From: CAG-390 sp964522215
Lineage (GTDB): Bacteria > Bacillota > Clostridia > Oscillospirales > CAG-272
Direction: 5' to 3'
Length of the DNA stretch: 19,830 nucleotides
Assembly (NCBI GenBank): GCA_964522215.1
Contig: CAZFVR010000029.1
Location: forward strand, 1 to 19,830
The notes under the pieces were generated by a model. That model was not told the DNA's origin and searched no databases. It was given only the letters and a program-made list of their open reading frames with translations. Shown here in pieces: positions 14,277 through 19,830 of this stretch (within the stretch, counting starts at the first letter, position 1; the number at the start of each line of letters is the position of its first letter). The translations under genes were made by a program, and so were the position numbers.

Positions 14277-16409
14277 TTACTGAGCAGTTTTGTCGTAGCA
14301 GTAAACGATAGCATTTACAGCGCTCCAGTCGGGGTTAACTTCGTAGTTACCGATCTTTGCGTTGTAAACATCGTGGTAGAGGTTGGAGTAAAGAGCGATC
14401 TCGGGGAGAACTTCGTTCCAGCGAACGATGTAATCCACAAAGTACTGCTTAAACTCTTCCTTGTTCGTTGCCTTGTAGACCATATCCCAAGAGAGCTGAT
14501 CAAGCTCCTCGTCAGCAAACCAACCGGTGTTGCCCTGACCCATGTACATTCTCCATGTAGAATCGATGAGGGTCTCTTCATCAGCAGAGTACTTGGAAGC
14601 ATCAGCTGCGGTGAAGGTTGCGCCCTCGCAAGGAGTTACGCCTGCGTAAATAATGTTGCTATAGGAGTACTTGGGCATCCAGTAACCTGCATAGTCATAT
14701 ACAGGGGTAAAGCCGGTAGCAAGGTTGAACATGCTGTATTCGGCGGTGGAGCGCTCGCCACGACGGTAGAGAGCGTCAAGAAGAGTTGTAAAGTCAACAA
14801 CATCCTGAGAGATGTACACGCCGGCCTGCTCAGTGGTCTTAGCCTTCTGGAGCATGGTTACAAGCAGCTCGGAAACAGGGTTGTCTTCGCTGGAGCACCA
14901 GTTGATGGCGAGAGGCATGTAGTAATCGTTACCGACCTTAACGGTCTTGTAGTTGGTCTTACCGCACTGGTATTCGGCGTTGCCGTTTACGGCAGCTTCC
15001 TCAGCGGTGAGCTTCTTATAACGGATACCGGATGTGTAAGCAGAACCGTCTGCATTGTATACCCAGCCGTCTTCCTCAAGCTCTTTCATAGCCTGGTCAA
15101 CGCTGAAGTCATAGCCGTTGAGCTTGGATTCAAGCTCGTCCTTGGTCTCCTGGTACATCCAGCTGGACAGACCGTAGGGACCCTTAACAAGGCTTCCGTA
15201 ACCGCCGGTGAAGGTGGAAGCGAAGCTGTTCTTATCAAGCAGGTAGCTGAGAGCGTAACGGACCTTAGCAAACTGTGTGGGACCGTAATCGCCAACGAGC
15301 TGGATCTTACCGTAACCTGCGCGCAGATAGTTGGTGTAGGCATACTTGCCATCGCTTTCGTTAACTGCCTCAAGTGCAGAGTTGATCTCTTCACCCTCGG
15401 AGAGGTTTGCAAGGATATCAACACCGCCGCTCTTGAAGAGGTCAAGCTGTGTCTCGGGAACGACCTTGATGTAGGTAAGGTCTTTGATGTGAGGCTTCTG
15501 GCCCTCAAAGTTGCCCTCGTAGTTCTCGTTGATGGTCAGAGTGCAGGTCTTTGCACTTGCATCCCACTTAACGAACTTGTAGGGGCCGGAGCAAGCGCCA
15601 TCGGTGGTGGCATAACGAGCCTTTTTGATCTGAGCGGCCTTTTTGTAGACCTCGGTACCGGTGGTGGAATCAATCTCCTTCTCGTACCAGTTGGCAGAGA
15701 GATATGCACCGTTGCCGTCGTCCTTGATCTCTACGTCGTCACCGAGCCAGAGAGAGAGGGAGTAGGGCTGGAAGCCGGCATAGGTTGCCTCATAGTAGTA
15801 GGGGAAGAAGTCAGCCAGCATCGTGTAGGAGAAGGTGTACTCGTCAAGAAGTCTGACGCCCGCAAAGGGAGTAGGCTCGGTAGCCTTCGCAAAATCCTGG
15901 AAGCCAACGTAGGAAGAGCCGCTCTGAGCGTCGACCTCTGCATCAAGGCAGATGGGCGATGCCATAGCAAGAGTGTAGCCTATGTAATCCTTAGCGGTGA
16001 TAGCTGTACCGTCAGAATACTTCAGGCCTTCGTTGATAGTAATCTTGAAAGTCTTCGAACCATCATCGTTTGCGATGATCTCGTAGTCCTTAACAACTAC
16101 TGTGGTATCCCAAACATACTCGCCGTTCTTGTTCTGCTGAACGCAAGCGTAGCCGTTTGTAAGATCGCGGATGTCCTTATCCGCAGCGTTGTTACCCCAT
16201 GCGCTGGTGCGGAAGTCACTTCCGGACAGCTCGGTGGTGTTACCGATAATAACTGATCCGCCGACCTTAACGTCATTGTTGACTTCGCCCTGATGATCGG
16301 TGTCGGTACCGTCGCCGGGACCGTCGGTGGGATCCTTGCAAGCAGCAGCCATGCCCATGACCATAACGAGGCAGAGCAGCAGTGCAAGCACTTTCCATGT
16401 CTTTTTCAT
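14277..16409 (-). CDS. oppA: Oligopeptide-binding lipoprotein OppA (SBP_bac_5 family)
   Basis: 710 residues, longer than the usual ~540-600. ATG preceded by GGAGG at 9 bases. The lipoprotein signal peptide ends in MAAAC (lipid-modified Cys24), followed by a Gly/Asp/Thr-rich linker. The mature part has the family's early YEIIANDDGSKTFKITINEGLKYSDGTAITAKD-type region (residues about 108-140; FKITINEGLKYSDGT is characteristic), and later ADEELDQLSWDM and the final strand region. The protein captures peptides outside the cell and delivers them to OppB/OppC, here presumably next to the OppC propeller. It is the first gene of the operon, directly behind a near-consensus promoter, and is followed by attenuator-like hairpins. 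Whether it binds di-, tri- or longer peptides cannot be told from sequence. Confidence 0.93.
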   Translation of the reverse strand: MKKTWKVLALLLCLVMVMGMAAACKDPTDGPGDGTDTDHQGEVNNDVKVGGSVIIGNTTELSGSDFRTSAWGNNAADKDIRDLTNGYACVQQNKNGEYVWDTTVVVKDYEIIANDDGSKTFKITINEGLKYSDGTAITAKDYIGYTLAMASPICLDAEVDAQSGSSYVGFQDFAKATEPTPFAGVRLLDEYTFSYTMLADFFPYYYEATYAGFQPYSLSLWLGDDVEIKDDGNGAYLSANWYEKEIDSTTGTEVYKKAAQIKKARYATTDGACSGPYKFVKWDASAKTCTLTINENYEGNFEGQKPHIKDLTYIKVVPETQLDLFKSGGVDILANLSEGEEINSALEAVNESDGKYAYTNYLRAGYGKIQLVGDYGPTQFAKVRYALSYLLDKNSFASTFTGGYGSLVKGPYGLSSWMYQETKDELESKLNGYDFSVDQAMKELEEDGWVYNADGSAYTSGIRYKKLTAEEAAVNGNAEYQCGKTNYKTVKVGNDYYMPLAINWCSSEDNPVSELLVTMLQKAKTTEQAGVYISQDVVDFTTLLDALYRRGERSTAEYSMFNLATGFTPVYDYAGYWMPKYSYSNIIYAGVTPCEGATFTAADASKYSADEETLIDSTWRMYMGQGNTGWFADEELDQLSWDMVYKATNKEEFKQYFVDYIVRWNEVLPEIALYSNLYHDVYNAKIGNYEVNPDWSAVNAIVYCYDKTAQ

Positions 16410-16540
16410 AATAGAAATCCTCCATTATTTATTTGAATTGTTTTGCCCAAAGCGTAACATGATGCCGGAAGGCCATTTTCGGCGACCACTCACACCTCAA
16501 ACACTGCGCCGCGTAAGCGACGGCAATACCTAAAAAGGAT
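16410..16540 (-). promoter_or_regulatory. 5' leader of the opp operon
   Basis: About 130 nt precede oppA. It can form a GCCG/CGGC hairpin (near 16508-16526) and a GGCC-centred one (16463-16486). No riboswitch consensus was recognised. Confidence 0.3.
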
Positions 16541-16546
16541 ACACCT

Positions 16547-16574
16547 ATTATACCACAATGTTTTCAGTTGTCAA
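16547..16574 (-). promoter_or_regulatory. Near-consensus promoter of the opp operon
   Basis: On the minus strand TTGACA (16574-16569), a 16-base spacer, and TATAAT (16552-16547) with TGG just before it (extended -10). Both hexamers match consensus exactly, pointing to strong expression of oppA. Confidence 0.88.
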
Positions 16575-16777
16575 GTCCTTTTTATTATTTTTTCAAGTTT
16601 TTTAAGCTCTTTTTCATTTTGTTTGGTCGCCCTGCCTCCACTTTGCCCGTTTTTGGCCCCTTTTGAATTTTTGCATCCCCCACCTTGCGTTTGCAAGCCG
16701 CTGCGCGAGAGCTGCACGTTTGCTCGCGGATGGCATACTCACGCCGCGGGCGCGTGTATATCACCCGCATAGAGTTC
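16575..16777. other. Intergenic region without a gene
   Basis: T-rich stretches on the plus strand (16579-16625) and a CGCGAG/CTCGCG hairpin near 16703-16728. Short open frames here have Lys/Arg-rich, unnatural composition and no usable ribosome binding site. No gene is called. Confidence 0.5.
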
Positions 16778-16812
16778 AAAAATAGGAAGCCCTGTTCCCA
16801 AGTCTTCCTATT
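16778..16812 (-). terminator. Intrinsic terminator of the orphan SBP gene
   Basis: AATAGGAAG (16781-16789) pairs with CTTCCTATT (16804-16812); on the minus strand the stem runs into TTTTTG. It lies ~105 bases after the SBP stop codon. A short tandem repeat of TATTA (four units, about 16808-16827) sits just upstream. Confidence 0.75.
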
Positions 16813-16916
16813 ATATTATATTATATTAGTTCGATCAGCTCTCACCGATGCCGTCCACCGTGTGTGGTATTTGACACGACCGTGCTTTGACGCATCAATT
16901 TATTTTTTGCCGATCT

Positions 16917-18440
16917 TTAGTTTTGGTCGGCGACCTTGCGGAGCTCCTCGTTGAGCTTTGCAACAGCCGTCTCGGTGGGTTTCTTGATGGAGCTGAAGCG
17001 AGTTGCCACACCGCCGGTGTTATTACCGACAAGTGTACGGAACATTTGGTGTATCGAGTTGATGGTCTTTGTGTAAAGCACACCTGCATCGATATAAAGG
17101 TTCTCGGTAACGATATCAAGCATAGCCCAGGATGCGGGATCGTTTACATACTTGCTCTTAAGAGCGACCTCGTAGTAAGCGGGGGTGATGTAACGATAGC
17201 TCTCGGAGGCCATAGCCTCAAGGAATGCGCCAAGCATATCGCGGCGATCCATGGGAGTGGTGTTGGTGATACCAAACGCTGTCATCTGGTCGTGTGCGTA
17301 GCTGTGATAGTCATCCTGTTCTTCGTTGAGCATAGGCATGGGAACTATACCGTAGGGCTCACTCATATCACGCAGATATTGATCCTCGACCTCGATGAGT
17401 CGCAGGGTGGCCATAGCGGCAGTACCCTCGGAGAATTTCTTTGCTATCTTCTTCTGCTCGCCGTCGCCGGATTCATACTTATAGGCGTAAACGCCATCGG
17501 TATCCCAAAAGAGCGTTTGCATCTTCTCGACCGCAGCGGTGGTACGCTCCATATCAACGGAGTATACAAGATAGTTATCGGCATCCTTTGTAAGGATGGG
17601 GAGCTTAAATGCGCTCCAATAGGAGTCAAGACCTATCTGGTTGCCGTTGGATATAAAGCCGCAGATATCATCGACAGAGGACTTGGAATCGGCATCGGTG
17701 TCTTTCCAAAACTTCTTGCAAAGCTCGATCTGATAATCGATGGTCCACTTATGCTCGTTTACGGTCTGGTAAAGATCCGGGACGGTATCCTTCTGTTCGT
17801 CAAACATGCGGTAATTGAAGAGTGTAACGAATATGAATCTGTATGTGGAGAGTGCTATAGCACCGGTGGCGAAGTACTGGCAATCGCCTATGGATGCGGA
17901 ATCGTTAAAGCCCTGCGACCAATAGGTGCGGCTGAGATCGATGTTTTCGATGCTCTTGAGGTCGGCAAAGCAGTTTTCGTTGGTATACATGATCGTGGAA
18001 TATACCGAGTTGGAAAAGATATCATAAACATGATCTGCCTTGGCTTGATTGCGGATGATATCAGACACAGCGTACTCGTTGCCATCGATCTTGGTGTTAT
18101 CAATGGTAACGCCCAAGCGCTGTTCAACTACCTTATTGCGGCGCTCAACAGCCGTTGCGATAAGGCCGCCGTCGTTGTCGTCAACAACTATCTCGTCAGC
18201 GACCCATGCATTGGAACGGCTGACGATGGTAATGGTCTCGCCGGGGTAGCTGAGTGTGGGAAGCAGCTCATCGCCTATCTCATACTTGCTGGTGGTCTCG
18301 GGGGTATCGGTGATATCCGGGATATCGATGGATGCGGTGGTCTCGGTCCCGGGCTCGTTGGGCTTGGCGCAGGATGCAAGGGCAAATACGCCCAGCAGCA
18401 TCAAAGCGGCAAGAAAACCGGAAAGGATCTTGGTCTTCAT
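16917..18440 (-). CDS. Orphan extracellular solute-binding lipoprotein (sugar-type family 1)
   Basis: 507 residues; ATG preceded by AAGGAG at 8 bases. The lipoprotein signal peptide ends in LASC (Cys24), followed by a Thr/Pro/Glu linker (30-55). The mature chain has features of family 1 sugar-binding proteins: an ERRNKVVEQRLGVTI segment near 100-115, KADHVYDIFS (about 135-145), FATGAIALSTYRFIFVTLFNYRMF, and an FSEGTAAMATLRLIEVE segment where such proteins usually have GKaAM. The ligand is unknown. No sugar permease or ATPase genes adjoin it; the next gene downstream is the separately promoted opp operon. Either the permeases are elsewhere and the ATPase is shared, or the protein serves as a sensor partner. 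Confidence 0.88.
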   Translation of the reverse strand: MKTKILSGFLAALMLLGVFALASCAKPNEPGTETTASIDIPDITDTPETTSKYEIGDELLPTLSYPGETITIVSRSNAWVADEIVVDDNDGGLIATAVERRNKVVEQRLGVTIDNTKIDGNEYAVSDIIRNQAKADHVYDIFSNSVYSTIMYTNENCFADLKSIENIDLSRTYWSQGFNDSASIGDCQYFATGAIALSTYRFIFVTLFNYRMFDEQKDTVPDLYQTVNEHKWTIDYQIELCKKFWKDTDADSKSSVDDICGFISNGNQIGLDSYWSAFKLPILTKDADNYLVYSVDMERTTAAVEKMQTLFWDTDGVYAYKYESGDGEQKKIAKKFSEGTAAMATLRLIEVEDQYLRDMSEPYGIVPMPMLNEEQDDYHSYAHDQMTAFGITNTTPMDRRDMLGAFLEAMASESYRYITPAYYEVALKSKYVNDPASWAMLDIVTENLYIDAGVLYTKTINSIHQMFRTLVGNNTGGVATRFSSIKKPTETAVAKLNEELRKVADQN

Positions 18441-18473
18441 AGTATTTCTCCTTTTTGATTTAATTTACAGACG

Positions 18474-18502
18474 ATCATAAAAGTCATCGTATAAATATCA
18501 AA
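18474..18502 (-). promoter_or_regulatory. Possible proximal promoter of the orphan SBP gene
   Basis: TTTGAT (18502-18497), 17-base spacer, TATGAT (18479-18474) on the minus strand, 34 bases before the ATG. Two mismatches in the -35 box and one in the -10 box; plausible but not strong. Confidence 0.4.
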
Positions 18503-18935
18503 TTCGTTTTTTCGGCAGCTCTGCCGCCCCCAAGCACCTTTGAGGCGAGTCGGAGCGTGCCCGCGCCGAGGGTGCAATATGCGCGCGTATCCCCGCCGCG
18601 AGGTCCTCTATCGCAAAACAAAGCTTTACGATAGGCCGTATTTGATTTGTATTCTGCAAAGAGTGTCACAAACCAAACTCGCGACATTTTATGTATTAGG
18701 TCAGCCGACTGCAGTGCGCATCGATGAGGTCACCGCAAAGAGATACGATATCGTCTATCGAAAGCTCGGCGGGGAGGTCATCAAAAGACCCGTGTTGATC
18801 ACATTACCGCCGATGCGCAAGGGCTTATCGGCAAAGACCGTCCCGGGGCGCGTAATGATCACACATCGGTGATCCGCCGGGAGCTTTTCTTTTGTTTGAT
18901 GCGAAACAGGATCCGTCGATCTGTCGATCTGATAA
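18503..18935. other. Structured intergenic region; possible long leader (-) or coding remnant (+)
   Basis: No convincing complete gene. On the minus strand it would be the ~490-nt leader of the SBP gene if the distal promoter is used. It can form a TGATCATTAC/GTAATGTGATCA outer stem with an inner GCCGAT/ATCGGC stem (about 18797-18862), and contains a CGGCAG/CTGCCG palindrome (18513-18526). On the plus strand 18690-18872 is open with natural-looking codons (segment AVRIDEVTAKRYDIVYRKL and later LITLPPMRKGLSAKTVPGRV), but has no convincing start or ribosome binding site. It could be the end of a decayed gene. I recognise no family. Confidence 0.35.
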
Positions 18936-18940
18936 AAACA

Positions 18941-18969
18941 AGTATACAACAAAAAAGCACCTGAGTCAA
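18941..18969 (-). promoter_or_regulatory. Distal minus-strand promoter
   Basis: TTGACT (18969-18964), exactly 17 bases, TATACT (18946-18941). One mismatch in each box. Transcription would start near 18934 and run into the structured region and the SBP gene, with no convincing ORF in the first 490 nt. Confidence 0.65.
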
Positions 18970-19004
18970 TAGCAAATCGAAAAAAATATCACAAAAGTGC
19001 ATAG

Positions 19005-19074
19005 TGTTAACAGTTCCTACTGCCAAGCCTGTAACGGACTTTCACCGTCAAGTGGTTACGCGTGCCGAGCACAC
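19005..19074 (-). mobile_element. 5' fragment of a group IIC intron
   Basis: From 19074 the minus strand reads GTGTGCTCGGCACGCGT, then GACGGTGAAAGTCCGTTAC and GCAGTAGGAACTGTTA. This follows the remembered 5' end of class C bacterial group II introns (GTGTGCCCGGCA.G.GT, GGGTGA.AGTCC, then a GCAGTAG-like segment). The fragment begins six bases after a terminator-like hairpin, the insertion site preference of class C introns. After ~70 bases the similarity stops; there is no reverse transcriptase ORF, domain V or 3' end, so it is a truncated scar. Identification is by memory of intron consensus, not alignment. Confidence 0.6.
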
Positions 19075-19080
19075 CAAATG

Positions 19081-19112
19081 AAAGAATCCAAGTCATCCGA
19101 CTTGGATTCTTT
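19081..19112 (-). terminator. 14-bp stem terminator-like hairpin, intron target
   Basis: AAAGAATCCAAGTC (19081-19094) and its exact complement (19099-19112), four-base loop. On the minus strand it is followed by CATTTG and then the GTGTGC intron start. It probably terminated transcription of whatever RNA gene once lay at 19113 upward. Confidence 0.65.
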
Positions 19113-19150
19113 GACTCCCCCGGCCGGGCTCGAACCGCCGACACCCTGTA
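19113..19150 (-). pseudogene. tRNA 3'-end-like remnant (T arm and acceptor strand)
   Basis: The minus strand reads GGCGGTTCGAGCCCGGC followed by CGGGGGA, resembling a T stem-loop (TTCGAGC loop, stem with one G-G mismatch) and the 3' acceptor strand, right before a terminator-like hairpin. No matching 5' acceptor, D arm or anticodon arm and no encoded CCA are visible, so it would be a 3' fragment such as an integration scar in a tRNA gene. It may instead be chance similarity. Confidence 0.25.
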
Positions 19151-19156
19151 TTGACC

Positions 19157-19258
19157 CATTCACCCGAGCGGGGCTCGGGTGAATGCTCCGTATCGTCGCA
19201 CGCGACAATACGGGGTCAGCCGCCCTTTGGGCTGCTGACTGTTGCGCGAGAGTCTCGC
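19157..19258. repeat. Array of four adjacent, unrelated hairpins
   Basis: Within about 100 bases: CATTCACCCGAG/CTCGGGTGAATG (12 bp, 19157-19185), CCGTATCGTCGC/GCGACAATACGG (12 bp with one mismatch, 19188-19213), GTCAGC..GCCC/GGGC..GCTGAC (19215-19239) and GCGAG/CTCGC (19246-19258). Gaps are 1-6 bases. Nearly every base is paired, so this may be a structured RNA or a miniature palindromic element. No known family is recognised. Confidence 0.55.
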
Positions 19259-19369
19259 AGGTCCGCTCCAAACAAAAAGAGCCAAAACAAAAGGCCGCGC
19301 CTTTGCTTACAGGTTGATAAGGCAGTATAAAAACTTATTACATCTGTGGCATTGCAAAGGGAAGAAATT

Positions 19370-19405
19370 AGGCTTTGACTTAGACGGTCAGAGCCTTTTT
19401 CTTTT
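19370..19405 (+). terminator. Plus-strand intrinsic terminator before tnpV remnant
   Basis: AGGCTTTGAC (19370-19379) pairs with GTCAGAGCCT (19387-19396, one G-T wobble), followed by TTTTTCTTTT. It would insulate the tnpV remnant from upstream transcription. Confidence 0.8.
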
Positions 19406-19436
19406 GCAATAAAATCCGCACATTCGTCTTTTGAGT

Positions 19437-19473
19437 CTCCTTGATTTATAATTAGTATATCAAAATCAAGGAG
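19437..19473 (+). promoter_or_regulatory. 11-bp inverted repeat sequestering the tnpV ribosome binding site, with -10 box in the loop
   Basis: CTCCTTGATTT (19437-19447) is the exact reverse complement of AAATCAAGGAG (19463-19473), which contains most of the AAGGAGG Shine-Dalgarno (19468-19474). A TATAAT (19447-19452) lies at the start of the loop; the -35 region is poor. Transcripts reading in from upstream would hide the ribosome binding site, whereas those started inside the loop would not. Confidence 0.55.
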
Positions 19474-19482
19474 GATTTTTAT

Positions 19483-19646
19483 ATGGCAACACTATTTGAA
19501 CAACAAGGTGGACAATACGAATTGCAGGGCGATTACAGATTACCTTAAAATTGAAAGCAACTTTGCCTATGGAATGGGTGCGATAGATAAATAATATCCG
19601 TAACCGAGCGACCGAAATCGTAAATACGGAAGTGATTTTTGTATGA
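19483..19646 (+). pseudogene. tnpV: tnpV remnant (internally deleted, frameshifted, nonsense codon)
   Basis: TnpV is a small protein of unknown role carried by Tn4451-type and related Clostridia transposons, normally ~110-120 residues. Here an ATG with a perfect AAGGAGG starts MATLFEQQGGQYELQGDYRL and stops after 21 residues (TAA 19546-19548). About 19545 another frame begins LKLKATLPMEWVR, hits TAG (19584-19586), then continues INNIRNRATEIVNTEVIFV to TGA at 19646. Those are the family's N and C termini with the middle missing, so the gene is dead. It is AT-rich compared with the rest of the window, fitting horizontal origin. The identification relies on remembered family ends. Confidence 0.8.
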
Positions 19647-19816
19647 GTAAATTTTATTTTTATCTTACCGATGAAGAAAGAAGATTAATAATAGAGAGCC
19701 TTATTTCAAAGAAAAATGCTCTTGTTTCGGAAGGAAAATACACAGATGGAGTAGATGATGTCCTGCTCAAAATACTGCGTTCTAAAAAGAAAAAAGTTAA
19801 GATTATTACACCGTAA
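19643..19816 (+). CDS. 57-residue small protein coupled to tnpV
   Basis: Complete ORF from ATG (overlapping the tnpV TGA as ATGA) to TAA. The product starts MSKFYFYLTDEERRLIIESL and ends with a Lys-rich tail (RSKKKKVKIITP). It has a short helical LTDEERRLIIESLISKKNAL segment and GKYTDGVDDVLLKI. Small proteins of this kind commonly follow tnpV in Clostridia mobile elements; their function is unknown. It has no separate ribosome binding site and depended on tnpV translation, now broken by stop codons, so expression is doubtful. No signal peptide or membrane segment. Confidence 0.65.
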   Translation: MSKFYFYLTDEERRLIIESLISKKNALVSEGKYTDGVDDVLLKILRSKKKKVKIITP

Positions 19817-19830
19817 AGCAACAGTAAAGG

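Noticed and set aside
14373..16256. 627-codon plus-strand open frame opposite oppA
   Set aside because: Antisense shadow of a well-supported OppA gene; no ribosome binding site or domain, and its length reflects oppA codon bias.
16585..16779. 64-codon minus-strand ORF in the oppA upstream gap
   Set aside because: Lys/Arg-rich translation of T-rich intergenic DNA, no ribosome binding site, and it runs from just beside the SBP terminator toward the opp promoter.
16887..18458. 523-codon plus-strand open frame opposite the orphan SBP
   Set aside because: Antisense to a lipoprotein gene with lipobox and ribosome binding site; composition is not that of a natural protein.
18755..18952. 65-codon minus-strand ORF under the distal promoter
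   Set aside because: Its start codon lies upstream of the predicted transcription start, no ribosome binding site, and no recognisable product.
18997..19182. Plus-strand ORF over the intron scar and tRNA-like sequence
   Set aside because: Its translation (AGLEPPTPC type) is the familiar spurious product of tRNA 3' ends and hairpins, not a protein.
19157..19258. CRISPR array
   Set aside because: The hairpins differ from each other in sequence; there is no repeated unit or spacer structure.

Overview
The window looks like a chromosomal segment of a Gram-positive Bacillota, most likely an uncultured gut Clostridia (Oscillospiraceae or Christensenellales type). This is inferred from strong AAGGAGG-type ribosome binding sites, TTGACA/TATAAT promoters, lipoprotein signal peptides, Listeria/Bacteroides-type wall repeats, a TnpV remnant and a group IIC intron scar. 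All large genes lie on the minus strand. Base composition is GC-rich over the genes and drops sharply in the last ~500 bases, where a mobile-element remnant sits on the plus strand.

Reading in the direction of transcription (right to left): (1) 19.0-19.8 kb is a mobile-element graveyard. It holds a plus-strand tnpV pseudogene with a small downstream ORF, a plus-strand terminator, a run of strong hairpins next to a tRNA-3'-end-like sequence, and a 5' fragment of a group IIC intron placed just after a terminator hairpin. (2) 16.9-18.9 kb is an orphan sugar-type solute-binding lipoprotein with two candidate promoters, one of which would give a ~490-nt structured leader. (3) 8.2-16.6 kb is a complete oligopeptide ABC transporter operon, oppA-oppB-oppC-oppD-oppF plus a 67-residue membrane protein, with a consensus promoter and a terminator. 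Two subunits are abnormal: OppC carries a complete seven-repeat RCC1-like propeller in its first extracytoplasmic loop, and OppF carries a ~190-residue partly coiled-coil insertion inside the nucleotide-binding domain. (4) 0.2-7.95 kb is a second operon with its own extended -10 promoter: a secreted von Willebrand factor A protein, a 67-residue cysteine-free acidic small protein, an HPr-kinase-like P-loop protein, a PqqD-family peptide-binding protein and a 1213-residue secreted SGNH/GDSL hydrolase. The two secreted proteins share a homologous C-terminal module.

The two strongest candidates for something undescribed are the RCC1-OppC fusion, which would put a beta-propeller at the outer mouth of a peptide importer, and the VWA / small protein / HprK-like / PqqD / SGNH operon. 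The operon has the parts of a peptide-tailoring (RiPP-like phosphorylation) or surface-protein-modification system without any recognisable radical-SAM enzyme, protease or exporter. Function is inferred from family resemblance and gene order only; nothing here was searched against a database.
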